Shown here: positions 8,985-18,258 of the stretch, one piece after another
How the letters are laid out: every line of letters starts with the position of its first letter
How positions within the stretch are numbered: the stretch's first letter is position 1
DNA from: Candidatus Cryptobacteroides faecipullorum
Lineage (GTDB): Bacteria; Bacteroidota; Bacteroidia; Bacteroidales; UBA932
Assembly (NCBI GenBank): GCA_017694885.1
Contig: JADIMH010000065.1
Span: 1 to 64,000 of the forward strand
Direction: 5' to 3'
DNA: 64,000 bases
Translations under genes and position numbers: made by a program
Notes under the pieces: generated by a model
What the model saw: only the letters and a program-made list of their open reading frames with translations
Databases searched by the model: none
What the model was told of the DNA's origin: nothing

Positions 8985-10673
8985 TTAAGCTACAGCTATC
9001 AGGATCAGTACCTGTGCCACAAGCACCCTCATGAACATGGCCAAAGGATATACTGTAGCATAGCTTACTGAAGTATAATCCGTACCGTATGCGTTCTGGG
9101 CAAAGGCGAGGACAGGAGGGTTGGTGCAGCTGCCTGACAGCAGACCGCAGATCTGGTAGAAGTTGAGCTTGAATACCAGACGGCCTATTACTGCTATGAG
9201 GGACGTAGGTATGATAGTGATAAGCGCTCCGTAAAGAATCCACCAGTAACCGCCGTTGACGATAGAGCTTACGAAATTCTCGCCCGCACCGAGACCGACA
9301 GCAGCCAGGAAGATGGAGATACCGAGTTCACGGAGCATCATGTTTGCACTCGTTGTTGTATACGTAGTGATCTTGAGTCTCGGTCCGAAGTAGCCTATGA
9401 GAATGGCGACGATGAGCGGACCGCCAGCAAGACCGAACTTGATTGCCTGAGGAATGCCAGGGAACTTCATCGGGATGGAACCGAGAAGGACACCGAGAGC
9501 GATACCGAAGAAGATAGGGATCAGATGAGGATGGCTCAGTGTGGATTCTGAATTTCCTACAGCCTTTGCGACCTTGTCTATGGCATTGTCCGGACCTACC
9601 ACCAGGATGACGTCTCCGAGCTGGAGCGTAAGGTTAGGGTTGGCGACCAGATCAACGCCGGCACGCGATACCCTTGTGATACTTACACCATATGTGGACC
9701 GTATCTTCAGTTCCTTGAGCTTCTTTCCGGTAAGGGAAGATTTCGTGATTACGAGCTTCCTTACGGACATGGAAGTATCCAGCTTGTCCCATACTTCTTT
9801 AGGCATGTCGATAACCTTGCCGAAAAGCATGGTCACCACATCGACCGAAGCCTGGGAGGTAACTACCAGCACCTTGTCATCCTTGTTTATGACTGTGGAA
9901 GCGAGAGGAACCTCAACGGCGCCGTCGCGCAGTATCCTCGACACGACAAACTTGTTGGTTATCTCCTTGTCTATTTCTACGAGGGTCTTCCCGAAAATAG
10001 CAGGGTTCTCGACCTGGAAAGCTACACGCACCGCACTTTCGATTCCGGCTTCCTCTCCGTCAAGCTGCGCTTCCTCTTTCTTGAGGTCTATCCTGAAAGC
10101 AGCCTTTACAATCATAAGGACAGCTATCACGCCCAGCACACCGAGCGGATATGCCACGGCATAGCCGGATGCCAGCGAGGCCGATATGTCGGAAGCCCCG
10201 ACCTCTGAAAGGAAGGACCCTGAACTTGTCACATCGTAGAATGTCTGCTGCGCCGCACCGAGACCGGGAGTATTGGTTACCGCACCCGACATTACGCCGG
10301 TAAGAGTCACAAGACTTTCGCCGGTAATCAGATGCAGGACATACGTGGTTATGACTCCGAGCAGCACCAGGCATATAGCCAGCATGTTGAGGGTCAGGCC
10401 TCCTTTTTTGAACGAGTGGAAAAATCCCGGGCCGACCTGCAGACCGATAGAGAATACGAACAGTATAAGTCCGAACTCCTTGAGGAAATGAAGCAGATTC
10501 TCATCTGCGCGGAATCCGAAATGGCTCAGGACGATACCCACGAAGAGAATCCATGTGGTCCCGAGAGAAATCCCTTTGACCTTGAACTTGCCAAGGTAGA
10601 TTCCGGTTGCAATGACAAAGGCGAGCAACATGATAGAGTGCCCTGTCCCCTGACCGAAAAACAAATCTCTCAT
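8985..10673 (-). CDS. AspT/YidE/YbjL-type transporter with central TrkA-C-like (RCK) domains
   Basis: 562 aa, duplicated membrane domain (GLILFVFSIGLQVGPGFF; LGISIFLAAVGLGAGENFV) flanking two RCK-like regions. Confidence 0.82.
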   Translation of the reverse strand: MRDLFFGQGTGHSIMLLAFVIATGIYLGKFKVKGISLGTTWILFVGIVLSHFGFRADENLLHFLKEFGLILFVFSIGLQVGPGFFHSFKKGGLTLNMLAICLVLLGVITTYVLHLITGESLVTLTGVMSGAVTNTPGLGAAQQTFYDVTSSGSFLSEVGASDISASLASGYAVAYPLGVLGVIAVLMIVKAAFRIDLKKEEAQLDGEEAGIESAVRVAFQVENPAIFGKTLVEIDKEITNKFVVSRILRDGAVEVPLASTVINKDDKVLVVTSQASVDVVTMLFGKVIDMPKEVWDKLDTSMSVRKLVITKSSLTGKKLKELKIRSTYGVSITRVSRAGVDLVANPNLTLQLGDVILVVGPDNAIDKVAKAVGNSESTLSHPHLIPIFFGIALGVLLGSIPMKFPGIPQAIKFGLAGGPLIVAILIGYFGPRLKITTYTTTSANMMLRELGISIFLAAVGLGAGENFVSSIVNGGYWWILYGALITIIPTSLIAVIGRLVFKLNFYQICGLLSGSCTNPPVLAFAQNAYGTDYTSVSYATVYPLAMFMRVLVAQVLILIAVA

Positions 10674-10701
10674 ATCTTTTAAGCTTTAGTTTTTATTCTT
10701 T

Positions 10702-11436
10702 TCAAAAAAGCAGTTCTGCGCTGAAGGCGGATTGTCCGCCGGCTTCTCCTTCTATATGGAATACCAGCCCGTCGGGAGTCTCCATGCATGATTTGCAGAT
10801 AGTTACTTCGTCTCCCGGTCTGGTCTCCCGGTTGAAATTGATTTTCATCTCCTTCAACGGCCTGGACGATGTGATGTCATAACCGACCGCATCCATGGCC
10901 CAGACAAGGTACATGGCGTTGTTCGTGTGGCCGTTCATGTCCACGTCAGAATATGAAACCGTATGGACGCACGCCTTTTCCATTATGCAGCCGTCCGGCT
11001 TCTGGACCTTTCCGCACGGTTCGGCAATGGCATTGTCCCGGCATATGCCGTCCTCGCATATCCCGGCTTCACGGACTATGCGCCTGGTGTCGATATTCAG
11101 CACCAGCCATGAAGTCGTGGCCTCGACAAGCCTGTTTCCCTGGGAATCCGTCATGAGGAAATCCCTCAGATAAAACAGCCTTTCCGGTCCCTTGTGCCAG
11201 GTGGCAAGGTCTACTTCCTCTCTCCAGCGGGGAAGACGCAAAAAACGGATATGCATCCTTGAGAGCACCCAGGCAGTCCTGGTCTCCATGAGGTTGTCAT
11301 ATCCGAATCCCAATATGTTGGCATGAAGATTTGCCGCTTCCTGTGCCAGATCCATGAAAGAGGCCGGCTTAAGCAACTGTGAAATATCCGTATCGTAGCA
11401 CGGGATCAGTATATGCTGTCTGAATTTATTCTCCAT
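10702..11436 (-). CDS. acyl-ACP thioesterase family protein
   Basis: 244 aa; double-hotdog-type sequence with TAWVLSRMHIRFLRLPRWREEVDLATWHKG and SYSDVDMNGHTNNAMYLVWAMD. Confidence 0.82.
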   Translation of the reverse strand: MENKFRQHILIPCYDTDISQLLKPASFMDLAQEAANLHANILGFGYDNLMETRTAWVLSRMHIRFLRLPRWREEVDLATWHKGPERLFYLRDFLMTDSQGNRLVEATTSWLVLNIDTRRIVREAGICEDGICRDNAIAEPCGKVQKPDGCIMEKACVHTVSYSDVDMNGHTNNAMYLVWAMDAVGYDITSSRPLKEMKINFNRETRPGDEVTICKSCMETPDGLVFHIEGEAGGQSAFSAELLF

Positions 11437-11485
11437 ATCGAATCATTTTCCTGCGCTGAAATCAAGCGGCCTGCAAAAGTAGCAT

Positions 11486-12511
11486 TTAATTTTTGAATTG
11501 AGAAATATTATGGAGAATCTCATAATCCTCATTATTATACAGGAGACCGTCCATAACTCCCGGAAACAGTCTCGCCACAAGGATATAAAGCGCCAGGAGC
11601 AATATGGCCGTACCCAATACGGCCAATGCCGGATACAGCACTTTCCTCTTCCAGCCCGGCACCGTATCCGGTGCTGTGGCCTTTCCGGCAGTAGCAGGTT
11701 CGGATTCCTGCATGGATTCGCAGGTCTGTCCCGACGGCGATTCCGTTTCTGACTCCGGTTTCAGTTCCGTTTCAGGCTCCGGGTTCAGTTCCTGCTCCGG
11801 CTCCATTGCCGATTCAGAGACGGATTCCGGTTCAGGATCTGGGGTCGGCTCAGGTTCTGACATCGATTCCGGTTCAGGATCAGGTCCCGGTTCTGATTCA
11901 CGGTTCTGAACTGATTCGGAGTCCGGTGTATCGGATGTCACCAAAAGCGGCATCTCCTCTAATTCTTTTATCTGCTCGTCCGACATGGATTCTTCAGGCA
12001 GCGGCTCTTCCGCAGGTTCCTCCTGCCCGGAAATGATGTTCTTCAGGTCTCCTATCGCAGATGAAAGCTCGGCCTTCGTCTCTTCATGCGTTTTAAGGGA
12101 CACCGGCTCCAGGCCGAAACCTTCCGGATAGATATCGAGATCTTCATCGGAGACAAAAAAGAAATTGTTTTCCTTCGTTGCACGAAGACGGCCCAGTCCC
12201 GGAAAAACGACGTTCTTCTTCTTCTCGAGAATTTCTTTCATCCCTGCCACAAAATCCGTCAAAGCCGCCAGCGCCACTTTCTCGCTGACATTATTTACGG
12301 ATGCATACAAAGCGACCAGCAAACCATCGCCGCCCTGCCCGGGACGGAACGAAAGCTTTCTGTAAGGCGGTGTTATAGTATAACCTTTATCCGTAAACGC
12401 AGCAGGGACAGTCTCTGCTACAAAAGTCCCCAACCCCGGAAGATCTACCCGATCATGATCCAGAATCAGTTCTTTAATCATCTTCGACAAAAGATCTATA
12501 TCCATATCCAA
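11486..12511 (-). CDS. HU/CCDC81-like domain protein with PES-rich linker and C-terminal TM helix
   Basis: N-terminus MDMDIDLLSKMIKELILDHDRVDLPGLGTFVAE and KKNVVFPGLGRLRATKENNFFFV resemble the bacterial HU-CCDC81 domains. Low-complexity linker, then the hydrophobic segment YPALAVLGTAILLLALYILVA. Confidence 0.72.
   Translation of the reverse strand: MDMDIDLLSKMIKELILDHDRVDLPGLGTFVAETVPAAFTDKGYTITPPYRKLSFRPGQGGDGLLVALYASVNNVSEKVALAALTDFVAGMKEILEKKKNVVFPGLGRLRATKENNFFFVSDEDLDIYPEGFGLEPVSLKTHEETKAELSSAIGDLKNIISGQEEPAEEPLPEESMSDEQIKELEEMPLLVTSDTPDSESVQNRESEPGPDPEPESMSEPEPTPDPEPESVSESAMEPEQELNPEPETELKPESETESPSGQTCESMQESEPATAGKATAPDTVPGWKRKVLYPALAVLGTAILLLALYILVARLFPGVMDGLLYNNEDYEILHNISQFKN
11740..11900. 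repeat. low-complexity imperfect repeat encoding (P/S)EPE(P/S) units
   Basis: Repeated ggttcaggatct / ggttccggttcagg-like units on + strand, encoding PEPESMSEPEPTPDPEPESVSES on -. Confidence 0.65.
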
Positions 12512-12595
12512 ACAATTTCACGGCAAAGTTAACATATATTAAACAAAATCCCCATTCCGCAGATAAATAAAAAAATCAAAAAAAACATCAAAAAA

Positions 12596-12626
12596 TTTGC
12601 ACGTTAAGAAAAAATGCGTACCTTTG
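12596..12626 (+). promoter_or_regulatory. Bacteroidota promoter (TTTG-N19-TACCTTTG) for tRNA-Asn
   Basis: TTTG at 12596-12599 and TACCTTTG at 12619-12626, about 36 nt before the tRNA. Confidence 0.65.
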
Positions 12627-12662
12627 CAATCCCATTCGGAAAACAACCGGATGACACAAAAT

Positions 12663-12739
12663 TCCTGAATAGCTCAGTTGGTTAGAGCATCTGACTGTTA
12701 ATCAGAGGGTCGCAGGTTCAAGTCCTGCTTCAGGAGCCA
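12663..12739 (+). tRNA. tRNA-Asn (anticodon GTT), CCA encoded
   Basis: TCCTGAATAGCTCAGTTGGTTAGAGCATCTGACTGTTAATCAGAGGGTCGCAGGTTCAAGTCCTGCTTCAGGAGCCA; complete cloverleaf. Confidence 0.97.
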
Positions 12740-12749
12740 CTAAAAATCA

Positions 12750-12784
12750 AGGAGTTACGAATTTCTCGCAACTCCTTTTTCTTT
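12750..12784 (+). terminator. Rho-independent terminator after tRNA-Asn
   Basis: AAGGAGTT-acgaatttctcgc-AACTCCTT followed by TTTCTTTTT. Confidence 0.75.
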
Positions 12785-12809
12785 TTATTTGACTAACAAA
12801 CTTGTCTTT

Positions 12810-13290
12810 CACTGAGCCATTTTGGGTATAATTGCCAAAAATGGTTGGTAAAACCTGTAGACGGCGCCAGCGCTGCCCGGAATGCAGAAGAATGCCGCGC
12901 ACACCTGGAAATAGTTTATATGCGTAAGCCGTTGATATTTAAATGATTCGGCAAAAGTATCAATTCCAGGTGTAACATTTCCCGACACACCTGCAGTAGT
13001 GAGACCTCGCTACACGCACCTGTGGGGCACATCCGTTACTGCAGGTGTGCATAAAAGTGCGACACCTGTAAATGGTCTGTCACTGGAATACATTCACTTA
13101 CAAGATGTTATGCATATTGCCCAACTGCAGGTATGTCGCGGGTGGCGAGGCAAGCAGGCACGCCTCCGCGGGAAGAAAGACTTGAATGTCTTGCGGGAAC
13201 ATATGCGGACAGCTGCATCCCGCCAACCACTTTTGTCATTCTCTCCAACCCAAAATGGCAATTATGCCAAAAGCACCTCCAAATACAAAG
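12810..13290. repeat. palindromic non-coding element: three ACACCTG-armed dyads inside an imperfect outer inverted repeat
   Basis: Perfect IR ACACCTGGAA (12901-12910) / TTCCAGGTGT (12964-12973). Perfect IR CACACCTGCAGTA (12986-12998) / TACTGCAGGTGTG (13037-13049). Imperfect third pair GCGACACCTG (~13059) / CTGCAGGTATGTCGC (~13125-13139). Outer ends share ATAATTGCC and CCATTTTGGGT blocks in inverted orientation. Confidence 0.55.
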
Positions 13291-13298
13291 ATACCGGC

Positions 13299-13337
13299 TC
13301 AAAAGTGACTTTTGGGCCGGTATCTTGTGCGAATTCA
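13299..13337 (-). terminator. hairpin terminator downstream of the OmpH-like gene
   Basis: AGATACCGGCtcAAAAGtgaCTTTTgggCCGGTATCTT, long stem just 3' of the minus-strand ompH-like ORF. Confidence 0.65.
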
Positions 13338-13358
13338 AAAAAAATCGTCAGACGAAGA

Positions 13359-13928
13359 CTACTGCTGTGCAGCCTGGGCTTTTGTCTGAAGTTCAGCCTG
13401 AAGCGATTCCATTGTCCTGCCTGCAGGGATATTCAGAGCCTCTCTGGCGCTCTGGGTAAGGTTCGTACTCTGAGACTCGTCGATATAAAGAAGCTGCGAT
13501 GAATCGAATACATAAATGAATCCCTGAGCCTTTGCAAGATTATTGACTACATCCTGGGCCTTCTGATAGATAGGGGCCATAAGAGTATTCTGAAGCTGGG
13601 CAAGATCCTGCTGGCTTGACTGCTCGAACTCCTGTATCCTGGCCTGGATGCTCTGGATTTCGCGCTCTTTGCTTTCCCTTACAGACTGTGTCCATGTAGC
13701 CTGTTTCTCGCCATATTCGGCATACTTTGAATTGAATTCCTCGATCATGCTCTGGTATGTATCCTGAATCTCTTTCTGGGAAGCATCCATCTGCACTCTT
13801 GCTGAATCCATCTCCGGCATGAGCTGAACAAGCTCGTTGAAATTAACATGGGCGAACTTCGGGCCCTGTGCTGAAGCAGCTGCACCTATAAAAAGAAAAG
13901 CTGCCGCAATGATGATCAATTTTTTCAT
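13359..13928 (-). CDS. OmpH/Skp family periplasmic chaperone
   Basis: Signal peptide (MKKLIIIAAAFLFIGAAASAQG) and coiled-coil OmpH-like sequence; directly downstream of bamA. Confidence 0.88.
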   Translation of the reverse strand: MKKLIIIAAAFLFIGAAASAQGPKFAHVNFNELVQLMPEMDSARVQMDASQKEIQDTYQSMIEEFNSKYAEYGEKQATWTQSVRESKEREIQSIQARIQEFEQSSQQDLAQLQNTLMAPIYQKAQDVVNNLAKAQGFIYVFDSSQLLYIDESQSTNLTQSAREALNIPAGRTMESLQAELQTKAQAAQQ

Positions 13929-13959
13929 ACCTATAAAATTTTCAAATTATATATCCTTT

Positions 13960-16551
13960 TTAGAATTGTTGTCCGATCACGAAGTGGAACTGGCTGCCGC
14001 CATACTGGCTATCATCGAATCCGTATCCCCAGTCTACGCCAAGGAGTCCGATCATAGGCAGGAAGACCCTCACGCCGACACCGGCCGACCTCTTGATCTG
14101 GAACGGATTGAAGTCCCTGATATCCGACCATGCGTTACCTCCCTCAAGGAATACGAGCGCAAATATCGTCGACTGAGGCTGAAGCACCACAGGGTAACGC
14201 AGCTCTACCGTGAACTTGTCATATACGTTACCCGAGTATGCATAACCGTTGGCATACGGGGCATAGACCTGAGGAGTAAGCGAATAGTTCTCATATCCTC
14301 GGAGAGAGATTACTTCGGAACCGTATGTATTGTAACCCGACATACCGTCGCCTCCGAGAAGGAATCCTTCAAACGGTGAATAACCCCAGTTCCTGTTATA
14401 ATATCCGAGGTATCCGAACTGCGCCCTGGCCATCAGGACAAGATCTCCTACGAGTTTCGTGTATACCGTTCCTTTGAAAGACCATTTATGATACTCGATC
14501 CACTTGTATCTGTCTTCGGAAGACTGCCTGTTGTAATCTATGTCCCGCCAGCTGTTCACACGCGTCGGTTTGCCGTTGGCATCAAGCACGCCCCTGTCCT
14601 TCTTCCGCAGAAGGGAATAAGGCGGAGTAAGCTGGAGAGAGAACGAGAAGTCCGATCCCTGTCTCGGATATATCTGCTGGTCCGTAGAATTTCTGGAGAG
14701 ACTCAGCGTATAACTCAAGTTGTGCGAAATACCGGTATTGAACAGAAAGTTGTAGTTCCAGTTCTGAAGACGGTAGGTCTGCCAGCTGATCTGGTTGTAA
14801 AGGACGAAATAGTTGTCTGGCCATTTAAGCCTGTTTCCGATTCCGGCCGCAGCTCCGTACACTTCCATGAATTCATCATCGTTCAGGATGTTGAAAGCTA
14901 TATAGGAGTTGGTCTGTCTCGTGTAATACAGCGATATGCTCAGCGAGGTAGGCTTCTTGCCGAACAGCCATGGCTCCATGAAGCTTGCGGAAAGGCTCGT
15001 ATAGTATGTTCCGTTGGTCTGGAACCTGATGGCAAGATTCTGCGCGTCTCCGAGCGGAACAGGCCGCCATGCGGACTTGTCGAACAGACGGCGGGTAGAG
15101 AAGTTGTTGAAGCTGACACCGACAGTGGCTACGAACGTGTTTCCGCCCCATCCTCCTGAAAGCTCCAGCTGGCTGGACGGCTTCTCCGTTACATTGTATA
15201 CCAGATCGACAGTATTGTCCGCCTGGTTAGGTATTATCGAGTATCCTTTCGCCGGATCCGTAATGGCCTCCGGATCGAACTGCCCCATTGAAGCGATTTC
15301 CCTGATCGACCTTTCGAAGTCAGTCTGGCTGAAAAGGTATCCCGGTCTGGTGAATATCTGCCTGCGCACCACCCGTTCGTTGGTAAGGTCGTTGCCGTTA
15401 ATGACGATATTGTTGAGAGTGGCCGGTTTTCCTTCGACTATCCTCATCTCGACATCGACGGAATCCCCTTCCACATTCAGTTCGACAGGCTGGATATTGA
15501 AAAACAGATAGCCGTTGTCCCTGTAAAGCTTGGAGACATCGAACTCGTTCTGCTTGCCGCCGCCGAAAAGACGCTTCTCCATAGTGACGACATCATAGAC
15601 ATCCCCTTTATTGATCATCAGGATGCTGTTCAGGTCATCCGTAGAATAAACCGAGTTTCCGGTCCACGTTATATTCCTGAAATAATACTGCTTACCTTCA
15701 TCTATATCGAAATCTATCTGAAGCCTGTTCGGTTCTATATAATATATGGTATCCTTCAGTATTCTGGCGTCACGGTAACCGGCCTCATTGAATGCACTGA
15801 TAAGGCTCCGCTTGTCGTTGTCATATTCCTTTTCATTGAATTTCTTCGAACTGAAGAAGTTAAGTATGCGCATATCCTTGGTCTTCTTCATCGACCTCGC
15901 GAGCTTGGATTCCTTTACATGGTCATTGCCGTTAAAAGTGATTTTCTTGATCTTCACCTTCTGGCCCCTGTTTACCGCAAAGTTCACCCGGATAGCGCTC
16001 TTTACCACCGTATCTTTCTTTGTCTGGACATCGACTTCTGCCAAAAGGAAACCCTTTTCCTTAAAATACCTTATGATTATATCGGAGGCCGTCTTGGCCA
16101 CGTAATCGGAAAATTCCCCTCCCCTCTTCAGGTTCAGGCGCTCCATCAGTTCTTTCTGCTCCCCCGTCTTCACTCCGGAAAAGGTCCAGCGGGAAACCCT
16201 TGGACGTTCCACTATGGAAATCTTGAAGAAAGCGGTATCGGTGGCCGGGACTATGGAATCGACTACCATAGCGACATCCTCGAAGTAGCGCTGCATCCAA
16301 AGCCTGTTCACTATCGAAGACATATCATCGCCCGGAACAGTGACCTCCATTCCCTTCTGGAGACCTGTCAGCTGGATTATCTGTCTGTCACTGAAATAGT
16401 TGTTTCCTTCAACAGTAACACCTCCGACTTTATATTTCTTCGGATTGTTATAATCTACCACAATACCGTCTTCTCCGTCTTGGGCCGGCAGGGGGATAGA
16501 AACTGCGACCAGAAGAAAGAAAAAGATTATCCGACAAGCTCTCATCGTCAA
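13960..16551 (-). CDS. bamA: outer membrane protein assembly factor BamA (Omp85)
   Basis: 863 aa; POTRA-like N-terminal repeats and C-terminal Omp85 barrel (VEGNNYFSDRQIIQLTGL...LRGYENYSL...VELRYPVVLQPQSTIFALVFLEGGNAW). Confidence 0.93.
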   Translation of the reverse strand: MTMRACRIIFFFLLVAVSIPLPAQDGEDGIVVDYNNPKKYKVGGVTVEGNNYFSDRQIIQLTGLQKGMEVTVPGDDMSSIVNRLWMQRYFEDVAMVVDSIVPATDTAFFKISIVERPRVSRWTFSGVKTGEQKELMERLNLKRGGEFSDYVAKTASDIIIRYFKEKGFLLAEVDVQTKKDTVVKSAIRVNFAVNRGQKVKIKKITFNGNDHVKESKLARSMKKTKDMRILNFFSSKKFNEKEYDNDKRSLISAFNEAGYRDARILKDTIYYIEPNRLQIDFDIDEGKQYYFRNITWTGNSVYSTDDLNSILMINKGDVYDVVTMEKRLFGGGKQNEFDVSKLYRDNGYLFFNIQPVELNVEGDSVDVEMRIVEGKPATLNNIVINGNDLTNERVVRRQIFTRPGYLFSQTDFERSIREIASMGQFDPEAITDPAKGYSIIPNQADNTVDLVYNVTEKPSSQLELSGGWGGNTFVATVGVSFNNFSTRRLFDKSAWRPVPLGDAQNLAIRFQTNGTYYTSLSASFMEPWLFGKKPTSLSISLYYTRQTNSYIAFNILNDDEFMEVYGAAAGIGNRLKWPDNYFVLYNQISWQTYRLQNWNYNFLFNTGISHNLSYTLSLSRNSTDQQIYPRQGSDFSFSLQLTPPYSLLRKKDRGVLDANGKPTRVNSWRDIDYNRQSSEDRYKWIEYHKWSFKGTVYTKLVGDLVLMARAQFGYLGYYNRNWGYSPFEGFLLGGDGMSGYNTYGSEVISLRGYENYSLTPQVYAPYANGYAYSGNVYDKFTVELRYPVVLQPQSTIFALVFLEGGNAWSDIRDFNPFQIKRSAGVGVRVFLPMIGLLGVDWGYGFDDSQYGGSQFHFVIGQQF

Positions 16552-16591
16552 TTATAGCTATTTAACATAACAAACGTGCAAATATAAGCAA

Positions 16592-17314
16592 TTATTTGAC
16601 TTTTCCATAGCGTCTGTCCCGTTTTGCATATTCGGCGAGCGCCGCATCGAATTCCTTTTCCCTGAAATCAGGCCACAGGATGTCCGTGAAATACAGTTCC
16701 GAATAGGCGCACTGCCATAACAGGTAATTGCTCAGTCTGACTTCGCCCGAAGTCCTTATGATCAGGTCCGGGTCCGGTATGCCGGAGGTAGAAAGATACC
16801 TGCTGAAGTCATCCGCCGACATGTTCCCGAGAGCCTCTGCCCGGGCAGGATCGGATGCGGCTTCAAGAGCCAGACGCCTGGCAGCCTGAAGCACGTCCCA
16901 GCGGCCGCTGTAGCTCATGAAGATTACGAGGGAAAGGTTACTGCAGTCCGCAGTCTTCCGCATGCATTCATCGATCTGTTCATTCAAGGAGCTGTCCAGA
17001 CGGGCCCTGTTCCCGATGACCATGAACCTTATCCCGTTTTTCAGAAAGGAAGGAAGCTCATTCACCATCGCCTTGACCATCAGCTCCATCAATGCCTTGA
17101 CTTCTTCTTCCGGCCTGTTCCAGTTTTCTTCGGAAAACGCAAACAGGGACAGATACCTTACGCCTTGCCTGATAGCCTCTTCAGTGCAGGCCCTTACGCT
17201 TTCCACGCCTTCGGCATGTCCGTAATAGCGTTCTTTTCCGCGTTCTTTTGCCCATCTTCCGTTCCCGTCCATAATAATGGATACGTGAACCGGGATCTTG
17301 CTGTTTACCACCAT
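16592..17314 (-). CDS. uppS: isoprenyl transferase (undecaprenyl diphosphate synthase)
   Basis: VHVSIIMDGNGRWAKERGKERYYGHAEGVESVR...DPDLIIRTSGEVRLSNYLLWQCAYSELYFTDILWPDF. Confidence 0.95.
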   Translation of the reverse strand: MVVNSKIPVHVSIIMDGNGRWAKERGKERYYGHAEGVESVRACTEEAIRQGVRYLSLFAFSEENWNRPEEEVKALMELMVKAMVNELPSFLKNGIRFMVIGNRARLDSSLNEQIDECMRKTADCSNLSLVIFMSYSGRWDVLQAARRLALEAASDPARAEALGNMSADDFSRYLSTSGIPDPDLIIRTSGEVRLSNYLLWQCAYSELYFTDILWPDFREKEFDAALAEYAKRDRRYGKVK

Positions 17315-17321
17315 ATTCTAT

Positions 17322-18179
17322 TTATTGATTATTGCCATTTCTGATATCTTCTCCCCAGAAGAGTTTTCCGGTCAGGGCATTGATAAAATCAGAACTGTCC
17401 AATTTTATCCTGTTCAGAGAAAAGCCTGCCTTGGAAATCCGTATCACGGTATCCGCGCCGATTTCGGCATTGCGGTTGTCGGCGGTGAAAAGCACGCAGC
17501 TGTCTCTGGCAACGAATCCGATTTCGACAAGGGTAGAGTCCGGGACAATCAATGGTCTGACATTAAGGTTATGAGGTGCGATCGGAGCGATAATGAGCAC
17601 TTTAGACTCCGGAAGGACGATCGGTCCCCCAACGCTCAGGGAATATGCCGTGGAACCGGAACTCGTGGCAACGAGAAGACCGTCAGACCAATATACGGGA
17701 AGGCTGTTCCCGTCCACTTTTACGGTTACGCCCAAAGTAGCCGCCCCGGAACGGTGGACGGTGAATTCATTGAGGGCGTAAGGCCAGGAGGTTATCTGCT
17801 CACAGCCGGATACCGGAGAAAGTCCGGCATGGAGCAGTGTCCGCCGCTCTACGGTATAGCCACCGGAAGAAATGGCTCTGCAGATGTCTTCCGGTCTGTT
17901 TTCAGATAAAAAGCCGAGCCTTCCGAAATTGACCCCGAGTACGGGAATGCCGCTTCCTCCGGCGACTGTCGCGGCAGAAAGGAAAGTCCCGTCGCCACCC
18001 ACGCTGAGAATCATTTCTGTACCTGGGAGGATATCCCCGGAAGTCCTGACAGGGTACAGGCTATACCCCAGATCTTCAAGACCCAGTTCCAGACCGGCAT
18101 ACCTACTGTCGGAAAGGAAGCGACCTTCCCGGACAAATACGGCCAGTTTCTTATCCGATGCCATCCGATGATTCGTCAT
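17322..18179 (-). CDS. nadK: NAD kinase
   Basis: [38 protein letters not shown]. Start set at [15 protein letters not shown]; the longer track ORF runs antisense into pdxJ. Confidence 0.93.
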   Translation of the reverse strand: MTNHRMASDKKLAVFVREGRFLSDSRYAGLELGLEDLGYSLYPVRTSGDILPGTEMILSVGGDGTFLSAATVAGGSGIPVLGVNFGRLGFLSENRPEDICRAISSGGYTVERRTLLHAGLSPVSGCEQITSWPYALNEFTVHRSGAATLGVTVKVDGNSLPVYWSDGLLVATSSGSTAYSLSVGGPIVLPESKVLIIAPIAPHNLNVRPLIVPDSTLVEIGFVARDSCVLFTADNRNAEIGADTVIRISKAGFSLNRIKLDSSDFINALTGKLFWGEDIRNGNNQ

Positions 18180-18202
18180 ACGGGGTTCAAAATTAACACT
18201 AT

Positions 18203-18236
18203 TTTGCCAAACTTTAAACAATAATATATATTTTTG
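18203..18236 (+). promoter_or_regulatory. promoter-like TTTG-N22-TATTTTTG upstream of pdxJ
   Basis: TTTG 18203-18206, TATTTTTG 18229-18236, ATG at 18259; spacing slightly long. Confidence 0.45.
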
Positions 18237-18258
18237 CGGCGCGAAAATATTTTCAGAC

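Noticed and set aside
8983-9243. N-terminal extension of the ThrE-like ORF
   Set aside because: Out-of-frame read-through of the AspT-like gene; sequence is not protein-like before MTQEYVND.
11740-11900. Possible CRISPR or minisatellite array
   Set aside because: Repeats are short, degenerate and in-frame, encoding a low-complexity PES linker; no regular spacers.
12663-12739. tRNA-Asn as an integration hotspot for a genomic island
   Set aside because: No integrase, no obvious duplicated tRNA 3' end downstream, and core genes resume within ~700 bp.
12999-13502. Track ORFs (167, 108 and 76 aa) across the palindromic region
   Set aside because: They overlap one another in different frames and on both strands, run into ompH antisense, and have no protein-like pattern; the inverted-repeat structure explains the region better.
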